64,000 bases of DNA, taken from the NCBI GenBank assembly GCA_024364735.1, contig JAGFNQ010004756.1, positions 613,430 through 677,429 of the forward strand. Reading direction: 5' to 3'. This stretch comes from Boesenbergia rotunda. Lineage: Eukaryota > Streptophyta > Magnoliopsida > Zingiberales > Zingiberaceae. A program made the translations under genes and the position numbers. This document shows positions 1 to 11,900 of this stretch, one piece after another. The notes beneath the pieces were generated by a model. It worked only from the letters and a program-made list of their open reading frames with translations. It had not been told where the DNA came from and ran no database searches. Every line of letters begins with the position of its first letter. Within the stretch, counting starts at the first letter, position 1.

Positions 1-1343
1 CTCAGTTTCAAGAAAAGTGGCATCTCTTGACTCTATTTCAGAGATGGTTCCATCTTGTTGCTCACCAATAAAAACATAACACTTAGAGGTATTAGAATAT
101 CTTATAAAGATACATTTTTTACCCCTCGGTCCTAATTTTTTATATTTGTGAGTCTTGTCATGAATATAAGCAGTTGACCTCATGGTCTCAGATTACTTAA
201 ATCTGATTTTCTGTCTGTCCAAAGTTCATATAGGGTAGATGGAACAGATTTAGAAGGCACCCGGTTAAGTATGTGGGTTGCTGCCAATAATGCATCTCCC
301 CAATAGGAAATAGGCAAATTAGCTTGAGCCATCATCGACCTAACCATTTCAAGCAGAGTTCGATTTCTTCTTTCAGCAACTTCATTTTGCTGTGGAGTCC
401 CAGGGATAGTTAACTGTCTAATAATCCCTTTCTCATTACATATTGTCTTGAATTGATCAGACAAATATTCACCTCCACGGTTAGTGCGAAAGGTTTTAAC
501 CTTACGTTCCAATTGATTCTCAACTTCGTTCAAATAACGATTAAAGCAATTTAATGCTTCAGATTTATGAGAAATCAAATACACATGATCAAAACGCATG
601 AAGTCATCAATAAATGTAATGAAATAAGAAGTTCCATGTCTAGCCATCATGTTCATCGGACCACAAATATCCGAATGAATCAATTGCAATGGGGATTCAA
701 CCCTAATAGCCTTACCAAACAGTTTCCTAGTTGCTTTTCCAACAAGACAATGCTCACATATAGACAAGTCAACTTTAGCACGAGTACCAAGCAGACCCTC
801 TCTTGCTAATCTATTCATTCTTTCTTGTCCTATATGTCCCAATCTAGCATGCCAAACTTCATCATTAATATCAGCATCGCTAGTAAGAGCAATGTTTGAA
901 AAACAACCATTATTTCCATAATTAACATCTGGTTTTACATCAAGAACCATGAAACCGTATGATACATAATTATATCCAATTAACACAGAGTTAATCTTAA
1001 GTTCTACACAATGACTATAAAAGTTCATACAATAACCTAATTCAAGAAGACAATTAACAGAAATCAGATTTCGTTGAATCTCAGGAGCATATAGGACATC
1101 ATGCAGAAACAAGGTGCGCCCACCACGAAGGTTGAGTTTGCAAGTGTCAATTCCTTTGACTTCAATTCTTGTATTGTTTCCCACATTTATCCACTTATTG
1201 ACAGCTGGTACCCGACGATACTCCACGTATGTAGCTCGATCACGAGTTACATGGTTCGTTGCTCCTGAATCTATAATCCACAAAGGATAAGAATCAGCTA
1301 ACAACACTGAACTAACAACATAAAACTCATGAAAAAAATACAA
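1..1343 (-). pseudogene. R1 pol fragment: Copia protease and integrase
   Basis: The minus-strand reading frame contains the aspartic protease motif DSGATNH, the GAG-pre-integrase segment with WHARLGH and a CEHC-type zinc site, and an integrase core with HSDICGPM (first Asp) and a PQQNEVAERRN segment (Glu). The central catalytic Asp is changed: the usual RTDRGGEY reads RTNRGGEY, which should abolish integration. A nonsense codon at 180-182 replaces a Trp codon. Beyond it the homologous frame resumes after a 1-nt shift and runs to base 1. These enzymes normally mature Gag-Pol and insert retrotransposon cDNA; here they are non-functional. Confidence 0.85.
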
Positions 1344-1355
1344 ACATGGATTTAC

Positions 1356-1778
1356 CTATTTCGGCTTAGTATATTCCCGAGCAAAGTGACCCTTCTTGCC
1401 ACAGTTGTAGCAAGTCAGCTGGCTTTTAGGTTTTTTTTTCCAAACTTCTTTTCCTTTCTTCTTGATTGGGTCTTGCACAGCAGTAGCACCAGCTTCTTTT
1501 CCCTTACCCTTTCCTTTCTTGAACCATCTTTTCTTATTCTTAGTTTCAGAACCTTCAGCTACAAAAGCTTGTTCAGAAATCCTTACGGATTCGATTCTCT
1601 CCACCTCTAGTTCAATATGGCATGAGACATTAATAAAAGTCTTGATACTTTCACTATGAGTAAGGTTTTGTTTTATCGTTTCCCAAGAATCAGGAAGGGA
1701 ACGAATAACTGCCTGAACCTGTTGTTCATCGGTCAACTCATGACCAGCAGCCTTTAGCTCCCGAATTATATTCCCCAA
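1356..1778 (-). pseudogene. R1 gag C-terminal half with zinc knuckle
   Basis: The frame encodes the end of the UBN2-type Copia Gag (a segment like ELTDEQQVQAVIRSLPDSW), a Lys/Gly-rich linker and a CCHC knuckle CYNCGKKGHFAREY whose last Cys is Tyr. It is in frame with the protease downstream but separated by one TAG (1356-1358). Gag would form the particle and bind RNA through the knuckle. The N-terminal part of gag (about 1779-2130) is still recognisable on the minus strand but is broken by frameshifts and stops, so this is a pseudogene. Confidence 0.75.
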
Positions 1779-2130
1779 TACCCTCAGATGTTAGGTCATG
1801 GTAACATTCGGGTGCTTTTTACAACTGTCAAACTTAATTGTCAGTTGACGAAACTTGCTCAAGCTGACTTCACTCCATTTCTCTCTAAGGGTTACCTAGA
1901 CGACATGAGCAGATGGTAATAACTCATGAACTAATCAATATGCCCTTAGTAGTGGAGTTCTTTTTCTTCCATGCCCTATAGGCATTAAGATCAAGTTATG
2001 CTGTGCTATTGAATCATTTACAAGTTTTTGCATGAACTGATTCATAGTCTTTAAAACTTCTTATTCCTCGAGAACATATTGTATCTTGAGATGTCATATT
2101 TTATAGTTATCCTCATATAATCTCTCTCCC

Positions 2131-3654
2131 TTATTCAGTTCAGATATGATGTTCTTAGTTGTCATGATCTTATCATAAATAAACACATTATTTATTGACT
2201 CAGTGTAATTTATATGCATGTAATTTATGATTGACTCATTGTAAATTAGAATTAGTTTACAAAATCAAGTGGTAACTACGTTTCCACTCATCATTCGTAT
2301 AATCCAATCTAATCAACATTGATCAATTCTATTACATACATCCCATCAAATGAACTAATCATTTGTATTAATGAACTAATCATTATATAAACTAATCATT
2401 AAATGAACTAATCATTTGTAAGAATGAATTAATCATTAAATGAACTAATCATTTATAAGATTTGTTAACATACAACATGACTTTTTTCCATAAAATAGCA
2501 CTGTTTGTACATAACAACAGTCTATACCACGTGACTTTCATAAACTAAATGGGTAAATATTGTTCGTACATAACGACAATAACAATAACAAAACTTTAAC
2601 AAATTAAATAAATTAATATCACTCTCACTGGGACAAACACTAGTGCAATTGTTAACATAATTCATTTTATCTTAGACTTTACTCTATCTCCTCAATCGCC
2701 TCCCTTAACTCATTCTGTCATACATCAAGACAGGTCATTGTGTATATTATCCTTGGCATGTGGATTTGAAAAATAATTTTGTCAGTACCAAACTGGCAAA
2801 TCCAGTAACAAAACTGGTTCATTTCAATCACATATATGCATAGAATAAACACACAGAATCATAAGTAAATAAGAAAAATAAATTTTCTTTATTTGAGGAA
2901 CTCCAGTTAACTAATACACTGGACCGGTCGATTTGGAAATTAGATCTCAAGTATTAGCTTATTCCTTTGGCCTCATTAGAACTGATCTAATTGAATATCT
3001 TGTTGTTATTGTTTAATTTTAAGCTTATTTAAGTTTAAGTTAAACTTATTGATTAAACCAATTTGATTGGTTATAATTTAAATCAAACTGGTCTGGTTAA
3101 ACCAACCAATGGCATAAACCAGACCCAACCTATTTGAACCGAACTGATCTGGTTAAACCAACAAATAGTTTGAACTAAAACCCGATCTGATTGGACCAAT
3201 CTAATCTGATTAAACTAACTAATGGTAACCAAGTCTAATTAGATAGATTAGTTCATATTAATTGAACCAAATCTAAAAGAAATTATTGTTATAACTTAGT
3301 GGTATGGCTTTGGCTTTCTAAAAGATTATTTTAATCGATCAGATATGTTTTTCAATCGATTACGCATGTTTCAATCGATTAAACTATAATTTTAATTGAT
3401 TAAAAACTTCTTTGTGGTCGCAACGAATGTGAGTTGTCGGCCAATTCAGTTTGATCGCTGGTGCTTTCCAGCAACAGAAGTCACCTGTCGTAATAGCCAG
3501 CCCCAACAACAACCATCGCTGTGATTTCTTCTCCGTGACAAACACGGTCGCTGGGACTGTGAGGTGAACAAAGAGAAACGGCCGAAAAGAACAGTCGCGC
3601 GATCGAGTGAACAGATATGATTTCGAAAATTTCATGCTTTTACAAATCTAACGT
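2131..3654. repeat. R1 leader: AT-rich, with simple direct repeats, no gene
   Basis: This stretch between the primer site and gag of R1 holds no convincing coding sequence. About 2340-2460 is a short tandem array of GAACTAATCATT-like units. About 3040-3260 repeats AACCAA/TGATCTGGTTAAACC-like units. Such long leaders are unusual for Copia, so later insertions or expansion are possible. Confidence 0.5.
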
Positions 3655-3666
3655 ACTCTGATATCA
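3655..3666 (-). other. R1 primer-binding site (degenerate)
   Basis: On the minus strand this reads TGATATCAGAGT, two mismatches from TGGTATCAGAGC, the complement of plant initiator-Met tRNA. It lies one base inside the LTR end (…CTAACA on the minus strand), the expected spacing. Confidence 0.65.
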
Positions 3667-3667
3667 T

Positions 3668-4080
3668 TGTTAGTTCTCTAGCATGAAATACAAAAAAAAA
3701 CAGTAAACACTTACAGTGATCGGCGGGGAAGAAAAGTGAAGAAGTTGCCGTCGGCAAGAAGGTTACGGCACGAACACTTCTTGGCGATTCCACGAACCAA
3801 ATCCCTCTTCTCGCGATGAATCCTTCCCTCATTGCTTGCGATGAACTTATCATCTTGCACTTGGACTCTATTTATAAGAGGAGGGAGTCTTTTCATCTAC
3901 CTCCATCAATGGAGGAAGGTGAATGGGTATCTCTTCCCATTCCACCATTAATTGAGGAAGATGAAGGTGAAGGGATGCCCTTTCACCTATCCAATTCTAA
4001 CACGGAGTACCTACACGGGGGACCCTCTGACTTTGCTTTTGATCTTTTTAGTTCTCCTTGATTTTCATTTTCACGATCAA
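3668..4080 (-). repeat. R1 5' LTR (outer boundary approximate)
   Basis: The inner boundary is set by the CTAACA end beside the primer site. On the minus strand a TATA box (TATAAATAG, plus about 3867-3876) marks the promoter, so transcription would start near 3840 and run leftwards. The outer end near 4080 (TGATCGTG on the minus strand) is a guess: the second LTR is outside the window, so no pair or target duplication can be checked. Confidence 0.5.
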
Positions 4081-4670
4081 TTTAGTATAACTTCGAGTCT
4101 TCCGTGAATATATATTGGTGCTGTGCTATTTAATATTGATGAGATGCTATTCTTCTAAGCTCGACGACAAGATCAATTTATAAATATTATAATCACTTAA
4201 GTCTTATTTGTATGATTCAATGAATTAGAAGTGTGATTGTTATGTTTAAATTAACAATTAAGAGTTAAATTTAAAAAAGTAGGTAAACTATAAAAAGAAA
4301 AATACATCAAGTCAATTTAGATATGTCTCATGAGTGGGCTGAGTAGATAATGATTGAAAAGAAAAAATAAGAGAAGAAATTAATATTTATGACCAACCGT
4401 CAATAAATCACCATCACAAAACTAAAATGGAACGAGTTCTCATCCTAATTTCATAGAAAATAGATTTTATTGGAGGATTTTGATATCGATTCTTGAGGAT
4501 TTTGAAGGAGAATATGTATTTTCAGACCTTCAAACAACAATCCCAAAAAAAAAAAAAATCCTTTCATTGTCATGTGTTACATTATGAAGAATAGTAGCTG
4601 AAGACAGAAGAATGAATGAAGACTGACTGTTAGGCAAGAAAGGTAGATGAGCTGTCTCCCTCTTCATGGC
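4081..4670. other. Intergenic, AT-rich; upstream region of the 4784 gene
   Basis: No coding sequence is evident on either strand. A short A-run lies at 4547-4558. The last 150 bases are the likely proximal promoter of the small gene that follows. Confidence 0.5.
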
Positions 4671-4677
4671 TTTATAA
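4671..4677 (+). promoter_or_regulatory. TATA box of the Pro/Gly/Cys-rich gene
   Basis: TTATAAA-type element about 112 bases upstream of the ATG, followed by a CT-rich leader (CTTCTCTCCTCTGC…). Spacing and context fit a plant core promoter with transcription starting near 4702. Confidence 0.5.
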
Positions 4678-4783
4678 ACCCCCCAGTCTACTCTGAGACA
4701 AAGGCACAGAAACACAAAGTGTTCATCTCCCTTCTCTCCTCTGCTTCTTTCTGTTTATCGTTTGAAGTTTGATCTGCTTTTTC

Positions 4784-5157
4784 ATGGGGCCTGGAGGGCC
4801 ACCGGGTCCTGGCCCAGGGTGGGCCCCTCTTCCTGGAGGTCCAGGAGGGGGAGGACCTGGTTTTGGTGGCTTCATACCTTCATGGTTAGTTCTCCTTCCT
4901 ACTGCACTAACATCTGCCTCTTCAAGTAAACACCTCTTTGAGTACAACTTATCGATTTGATTCCGGTTGGACCGATAAAGAAAAACCGGGTCACCCAGAG
5001 ATCCAATCTTTAAAATTATCATTTATAATTTATTAATTAACTAATTTTGTTGCATTGCAGTTTGTACTTCTTGTGCTGCTGCTGCTTGCTTCAGGAATGC
5101 TGTGGCCCCTTTTTTGGAGGACCTCCAGGGCCTCGTGGTCCTCCTCCTCCCTTTTGA
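4784..5157 (+). CDS. Small Pro/Gly-rich, Cys-rich protein, two exons, 65 aa
   Basis: Exon 1 is 4784-4884 and exon 2 is 5061-5157, joined over a 176-base GT…AG intron. The donor TG|GTTAGT and acceptor TTGCAG together make a Cys codon across the junction. The N-terminal half is Pro/Gly rich (MGPGGPPGPGPGWAP…). The middle is a short hydrophobic, Cys-rich core (CLYFLCCCCLLQECCG). The tail is Gly/Pro rich (GGPPGPRGPPPPF, stop TGA). This pattern recalls small plant CYSTM-like proteins, whose Cys-rich core is thought to bind or span membranes and which are often stress linked; the membership is an inference. A TATA box upstream and A/T-rich 3' sequence with AATAAA-like signals near 5234 support a real gene. 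Neither exon alone looks like a gene. Confidence 0.65.
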
Positions 5158-6083
5158 AGTAAACAAGGTCGAGTGTGTGTGGTACGTTGCAAGTGGACTA
5201 TAGAGAAACAGTATTCAGAAAGTTACTTTTGCAATAAATAAAAGGGGGTGCTTTTGTAGTATCTTAAATAATGTATTAAGTTGTTTGGTCTAAGTGTGCG
5301 GTACGTTGAATTTATGATCAAAATCGCTATAAGAAACTCACTCTTGAGAAAGTGCTATTATGTATAGGGTCGCAAACGTTGTTTCAAACTTTGATATTTG
5401 AAGCAATGAATGTATCGTTCAATTTGTTGATCAACGCAACGGCGGAGCCATGTATATGATTACTCGGGCTTTAGCCCGGGGACCCGCCCAGAGGTATGTG
5501 AGTGTGAGGGTGAGGGAGGATAGGGAGTGTATTGATGATTAGCGAGATTGAGTAACGTCGAACTTTTGACGATCGATATTCGGTTTCATGAAAATTTTTT
5601 ATCGGCCGTCATGATAAATCGAGAAGTATTCGCAACGGACGATCTAGAAGTACAGCGTCTCAAGGTTCGCGTCACATTTGGAAAAAAAATTCATGTAAAA
5701 TATGTCATAGTCAAGGATCAAATCATAAATGTCTAGGATGACAATTAGTCATCCTTCCGCTGTATCATAACTCGAGGACGGGTGGGGAGTTTAAAGATGA
5801 AATAATAGGTGGTGAAATATTTTTAACAATAGGGGAGTCCGATTTATCTTTATGACTGATGAAAATTTTTTATAAAATCGAATTGATAGCTCTAAATTTG
5901 ATATTATTCAACATGATTAATTATTTTTTCATTACAAGGAAGGTTTTTTTAATATATATAGGTAGATGATTTTCTCTTATTCATCAATTGAATAAATCTA
6001 AAATATAATTTATATACATAATTTATTTGTTGGCTAAATTTAAAACACTATTTATATACATTCCAAAGTCGATCCCTAAAATA
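5158..6083. other. 3' region and intergenic DNA, no gene supported
   Basis: The first about 100 bases are the probable 3' UTR of the gene before it. The remainder is intergenic. A 62-codon open stretch at 5548-5736 could be a worn transposon fragment, but nothing in it is diagnostic. Confidence 0.4.
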
Positions 6084-6092
6084 TTCATCTAA

Positions 6093-6464
6093 GAGTAATG
6101 ATAGGAACAGTGAATTTGGGACAGTGAATAGGACAGTGAATGACGTGACAATTATTGTGTACACGTCCGATCGTCGATCGGACACTACCGGCGGCCGAAG
6201 ACCGCCGCCCCGAACCAAACTATACCCTGGGGGGTACGGTGAACCCGTCGGGGATCGCCGCAATTGCGATCTCGCATCATTGACCGTCGATTTCGATAGG
6301 TTCATCGTTGCCGGCGATCCTGACGAGTTCACCGTCCTCCGAAGATATAGTTTGATTCAGGACGATAATCAGAGGCCATCGATAGTGTCCGATCGGCTAT
6401 CGGACGTGTACACATTAATTGCACGTCATTCACTGTCCTAAATTCACTGTCTCAATCATTACTC
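6093..6464. mobile_element. MITE 1, 372 bp, Mutator-like (9-bp TSD)
   Basis: Imperfect terminal inverted repeats of roughly 80-90 bases start GAGTAATGAT and end ATCATTACTC. They contain repeated ACAGTGAAT-type units and the block GTGTACACGTCCGAT. Perfect 9-bp direct duplications TTCATCTAA flank it (6084-6092 and 6465-6473), the size made by Mutator-like transposases. It has no coding capacity, so it would have been mobilised in trans. Confidence 0.85.
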
Positions 6465-6730
6465 TTCATCTAATTCAAATTCTAATTGTTTAATTTGCTT
6501 TTTAAATATTCTTTAAATACCCCATAGTCACGAGGGCAAGAAAGTTTTTTTTTTCCAAATAGAGCGAGTGAGGGCAATTGAGATAATTCGATTAAGCCTT
6601 ATCTCGTTCATTGAAGTCTAGCAGGGAAAAAAAATCTTAATCTATCCAATTTTTTGATTTATCTCTCTATAAATGAATATTTATAAAATAATTGAGATAA
6701 ATATATGATCTTTTGTAAAAAAAATAAAAT

Positions 6731-6926
6731 AATGATTGAGAGAGTGAAAATGAGAGAGTGAAAATCATAGTGAATGACGTGACACCTTGCATGCACGATC
6801 TCCAACGGGTTCACCGTGCCCTCCAGGGTATAGTTTGATTTGGGGCGACGACCGAAGACCGTCGATGGTGTCCAAGCGATAATCAGACGTGATTTTCACT
6901 CTCCTATTTTTACTCTCCCTATCATT
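6731..6926. mobile_element. MITE 2, about 196 bp, related to MITE 1
   Basis: Inverted repeats of about 38 bases: the left end begins AATGATTGAGAGAGTG and the right end is its near complement ending ATCATT. The core shares blocks with MITE 1 (GGGTTCACCG, GGGTATAGTTTGATT, GTGTCC…CGATAATCAGACGTG). No convincing target duplication could be read. Confidence 0.65.
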
Positions 6927-7508
6927 GTTAAAAAAATATACTAAAAATTTCTAAAATAATGATATAGTAGTTAGACCTTCTAAATGGTTAATCATATATT
7001 TAAAGATTTAATTTTCATTGGGATGCATTTTACTAATTTTTTTTTTGCAATCCTGAAAACATTGACTATTTGGATATATTGACTATTTGGATATAACTTT
7101 ATGAGTACTTTTCAGTCGATAGAGAGACTGAGTTAATCATCTACAAAATTAATCCGTTCTCAAAAAGAAATCTAAATTAAACAAAAACAAATAAGATAAA
7201 GATTAACATATTAAAGTGGATGATATGAATATTTCAATATGAAAATATTTGACGAAGAATTTATATTAATTAAAATACAATAGTTTTATTTTCCTTTAGA
7301 AAAATATTATTTTTAGATTTAAAATAAAATTTTACTTAATATACGAAAAAAACAATTTTTAATTATTTTTTAAAATTAATAAATATATTTCTTTGATTTT
7401 TAATTGCTAATTCTTCATTTTAAATAATAAAATAAAAAATAAATCACCACTGAAATTAAAAGGTAAGCCAAATAAAGTTGGAATACGAATCTTTTATTCT
7501 GAAACTCT

Positions 7509-7837
7509 CCTTGTGTCCCGTGTCTCAACTCGTTAGTGATGATCAGTGAGTCATTCGATCGTCGATCGAATACCACCGACGGTTTCCGATTGTCGTCCCG
7601 AACTAAACTATACCCTGGAGGGTATGATAAACCCGTCGGGGATTGTTGCAATCACGATTTTGTCAGATTCACTGTCGAATCCAACGAGATCGCGATTGTG
7701 ACGATCCCGACACATTTACCGTTTTCTCAGGGTATCGTTTGATTCGAAACGACGATCGAAGACTACCGGTGATGTTCAATCGATGATCAAACGACTCACT
7801 GATCATTACTGACGAGTTGAGACACGGGGACAGAAGG
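7509..7837. mobile_element. MITE 3, about 329 bp, related to MITE 1
   Basis: Inverted repeats of about 50 bases contain CCGTGTCTCAACTCGT on the left and the complementary ACGAGTTGAGACACGG on the right. The core again carries the family blocks (AACTAAACTATACCCTGG, AAACCCGTCGGGGATTG). The exact ends are uncertain and no target duplication was recognised. Confidence 0.65.
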
Positions 7838-8588
7838 ACTTCCGGGACAGAGAATCCTGTCTGATAAAGTTGTAGTGATGCAACCCCTTAAACACTTCAT
7901 TTGTGATGGTCAACTTCCAATAGATGTTAGTGTAATCCTCGATCGTCCACTGCGAGTGCTTTCCGATTTACTTTGGCAGTCGGTGGGAAACTTTCATGAG
8001 ACCGAATCGATCATCTGAGATTAGAAAAACCTTGTTAATCATTAATGTAATCCTTGACCAAATCAATTTTTAGTGAGTATATGCTTTCCAAAAGTAAAAC
8101 CTTTCCCACTCCTAGGCGGGCCGGTTATAAATTGCCCTTGAATTTAACTCTTTTTTTATCTCATTTGGGAATGAACTCTGAATATCAATTAAAGACGAAC
8201 AAAAATTAAAATATTATCATATTCAAATGTGACTTATAATTAATTTTTAATGTCCTTTATTTTTTTATAATAATAATTTATGATACAATCATTTTATAAA
8301 TTATTAAATATATTTTTTTCGATTATGCCCTTATAAAATCATTTAACCATTAATCATTCTGAAGTAATTCTGTAATAATTTTTATAAAAATACTCAAAAT
8401 AAATGAAAACAATCAAAATAGATAAACATTCAAAGTACCTTACTAACAATTAATACATAATATATTTCTAAAATGCCAAAATCGATAGGTCAAAATCGGA
8501 GGAAAGTGAGAAAAAATATAATACCTTCGTAAATTACAAACTAAAGGAAGGAAGAGTGGATTATTTTTTTAAGGAGAGAGTACGAGGT
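7838..8588. other. Intergenic DNA, nothing recognised
   Basis: No open frame of note and no repeat structure were recognised. It becomes strongly AT rich toward the R2 insertion. Confidence 0.4.
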
Positions 8589-8593
8589 TATTA

Positions 8594-8877
8594 TGTTGTA
8601 TTATTTAAATCAAGTCAAATTAAGATAAAATATATCCCTATTTTAATGGATATGCTTTGTATAAATGAATGACTAAGGTTAATTTAGATGCATAATTTTA
8701 GGGATGGATTAGTTTTTCCTACTACTATATAAAGGCATGTATAGTCTATGCTTGTAATTAAGTTTTTCATTTGCAATAAGCATTACATCATCTCCACTAT
8801 TTTATTTTGTTTTTTTCTCATCTAAGTTGTTGCTATCGAGTGTTCTCCTTTGTCTCTTCCTAATTTAAGTGCTATCA
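8594..8877 (+). repeat. R2 5' LTR
   Basis: 284 bp, TG…CA bounded. It carries a TATA box (CTATATAAAGG, about 8724-8734), so transcription would begin near 8760. Confidence 0.9.
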
Positions 8878-8880
8878 AAT

Positions 8881-8892
8881 TGGTATCAGAGC
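8881..8892 (+). other. R2 primer-binding site
   Basis: TGGTATCAGAGC, perfect complement of the 3' end of initiator-Met tRNA, three bases after the 5' LTR. Confidence 0.9.
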
Positions 8893-8923
8893 CGGTAACC
8901 TTCTAGCTTGTTTTTTCGTAAAT

Positions 8924-11900
8924 ATGGCAAATAATTTTAATGTTGTATGGTCAGGTCCCAAATTAGATGGGAAGCTCGATTATAATTATTGGCAGATAAT
9001 GATGTCTACACATTTGAAAGCTCAAAATCTTTGGAGCTCAATTGATCCAGGTCTTTTAGAAGGAGCTGATGCAAACTCTCAACGTCGAGATCTTGCGTTG
9101 GGACAAATTCATCAAGGAGTAGATTATTCAATTTTTGGCATGATAGCAAATGCCAAGACGGCAAAGGAGGCGTGGGACATCTTGAAATTGTCATACAAAG
9201 GAGTTGATCGAGCACAAAAATCAAAGTTGCAATCGCTACGAAGGTTATACGATCGATGTGAGATGACCTCTACAGAAACAGTTGAGCAATATTTTTCACG
9301 TCTTACTGATCTTGTCAATAAAATGAGATTATATGGAGATAAAATTGGAGATGATGCTGTAGTTGAAAAGATTCTTCGAACCATACCATTGAAGTATGAT
9401 CATGTGGTGGCCTCAATTCAAGAATCACATGATACTGAACTACTGACAATTGTAGAATTAAAAGGTATGATAAAAAGTCATATTGACAGGATCGAAGCAA
9501 AGACGGAAACACCAACAAATGAAGAAGCTTTAAAGAGTCAAGTTAATCTTAACACGACTAACTCTAGTCAAAGAGGAGGAGGATTCAATAGAGGTCATGG
9601 AAGAGGAAGAGGATATAGAGGAAGAGGACGAGGTAATTACTCAAATCAAGGAAGAGGTGGAGACAATGTCAAGCAAGATAAGTTTTTGGCTCATTGCTAT
9701 AATTGTGGAAAATATGGGCACAAAATTGCAGATTGTAGATACAAGAAATTCAACAACCGTGGCAATCAGGCAAACATTGTTGAAAATTATGGTGAGAATT
9801 CTAATGAATCTGAAACTTTACTTTTGGCTAGTAACAGTTTACCTGCAGATGAGAACGTATGGTTTTTGGATACTGGATGTAGTAACCATATGTGTGGAAG
9901 AAAAGAGTTATTCTCGGAGTTAGATGAATCAATTCAGTCAGAGGTTACTTTTGGAAATAAGACAAAAGTACCAATTATGGGAAAAGGTAATATTTATATC
10001 CAGTTGAAAGATGGTTCTCAAAATTTTATATCTGATGTCTTTTATGTTCCTGAACTTCACCAAAACTTATTAAGTATGGGACAATTATCAGAAAAGGGTT
10101 ATAAAATATGCATTATTCAGGGGTATTGTACCATAACAGATGGAAAAGGAAAGTTGATAGCAAAGGTAAAGATGTCTCAAAATCGATTGTTTCCTTTGAA
10201 AATTCAACATAAATTCCTTTCTTGCTTTAATTCTGAGATTTTGGACGATAATTGGTTGTGGCATATGCGGTTTGGGCACTTTCATTTTTCTGGGTTAAAT
10301 TATTTAGCAAGAAAGAAGCTTGTTTTTGAGTTGCCTGATATTATGAAGCCTAATCATGTTTGCGAAATTTGTTTAATTGGCAAGAAGCATAGAGAACCTT
10401 TTCCTGTAGGAAAGTCATGGAGAGCCACAGATAGTTAGAACTTGTTCATTTAGATTTGTGCACAGTGGAAGTTCCATCACTTGGAGGTAATAAGTATTTT
10501 ATTACGTTTATTGATGATTTGAGTCGAAAAACTTGGGTTTATCTTCTATATCAAAAGTCAGAAGTATGTGATATTTTCAAGCAATTTAAGTCATTTGTTG
10601 AAAAACAAAGTGGATTTGAAATCAAAATCTTAAGAACTGATAGAGGTACAGAGTATATTGTCTGTGATGATTTTTTAAAGAAGCATGACATTCAACATTA
10701 AATGACAGCTAGATACACTCCACAACAAAATGGGGTGGCTGAGAGAAAAGATAGAACTGTTATGGACATGGTAAGATGTATGTTGAAAGAAAAAAATCTA
10801 CCTAAGCATTTCTGGGCAGAAGCTGTATCTTGTGCTATTTATGTGTTGAATAGATGTCCAACAAGAAGTGTTCGAGATAAGACACCTGAGGAAGCTTGGA
10901 GTGGAAGAAAACCGACTGTCAAACATCTCAAGATCTTTGGTTGTTTGGCATATGCACATGTACCAGATATGTTGAGAAAGAAACTTGATGACAAAGGTGA
11001 GAAGTGTATTTTTATTGGTTACAGTGATACATCAAAGGCTTATAAGCTATATAATCCTGAAACTAAGAAAGTTATTATAAGTCGTGATGTGATTTTTGAT
11101 GAACATGGTAGTTGGAGTTGGTCTATTGAAAAAGAAAAATCAATTGTTATTCCTGATATTTCCAACGATTTTTTGGATGAGCAGCCTACTCAAGATAATG
11201 TTCAAGTTTCTGTACAATCTGAAGCATCAATAAGGAGATCACAACGCGAGCGTCAATTACCAGCTCGCTTGCAAGATTATATATTAAGTAATGATAATGA
11301 CCTGTCTGATGAAGAAATTGTTCAGTTTGCTCTTTTTGCAGATTGTGATCCTATATCTTTTGAGGATGCTGCTAAAAAGGCTCATTGGTTGAAGGCAATG
11401 GATGAGGAAATTCATGCCATTGAAACTAATGGTACTTGAGAATTGACTGAACTACCTCCAAGAAAAGAACCAGTAGGAGTAAAGTGGGTGTATAAGACAA
11501 AGTATAGGTCAAATGGAGAAATTGATCGTTTTAAAGCGAGGTTGGTTGCAAAAGGTTATAAGCAAAAAGCAGGTATTGATTATTTTGAGGTCTTTGCTCC
11601 TGTAAGTAGACTTGATACAGTACGCATGCTTATTTCACTTACTGCTCAAAATAATTGGAAATTGTATCAAATGGATGTGAAATCTGCGTTTCTGAATGGT
11701 TTCTTGGAAGAAGAAATATATGTTGAACAACCTTTAGGATACGTGAAGAAAGGGGAAGAAAATAAGGTTTACAAATTAAAGAAAGCATTATATGGTTTAA
11801 AGCAAGCACCGAGAGCATGGTATAGTTGTATTGATTCTTACTTTATTGAAACCGGTTTTTTGAGATGTCCTTATGAGCATGCTTTGTATGTTAAACATAT

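Larger units (their letters stand above)
1..3667 (-). mobile_element. R1: decayed Ty1/Copia retrotransposon, internal part (runs off left edge)
   Basis: On the minus strand this region reads, from right to left: a degenerate primer-binding site (3655-3666), a long AT-rich leader, a degraded gag N-terminus, the gag zinc knuckle, protease, GAG-pre-integrase, integrase core and the start of the integrase-RT linker. The order protease-integrase-(RT) is that of Copia. RT and the 3' LTR lie beyond base 1. Several nonsense codons and frameshifts show it is dead. It is flanked on the right by its own 5' LTR. Confidence 0.85.

Noticed and set aside
4723..5022. Minus-strand Pro/Gly-rich frame
   Set aside because: Antisense shadow of exon 1 of the Pro/Gly/Cys gene and its intron; the plus strand has promoter, splice sites and a conserved-looking Cys core.
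5548..5736. Possible Copia RNase H tail (KIHVKYVIVKDQI)
   Set aside because: The segment resembles the end of Copia pol only over a dozen residues, and the spacing to the other blocks is wrong. Not enough to call.
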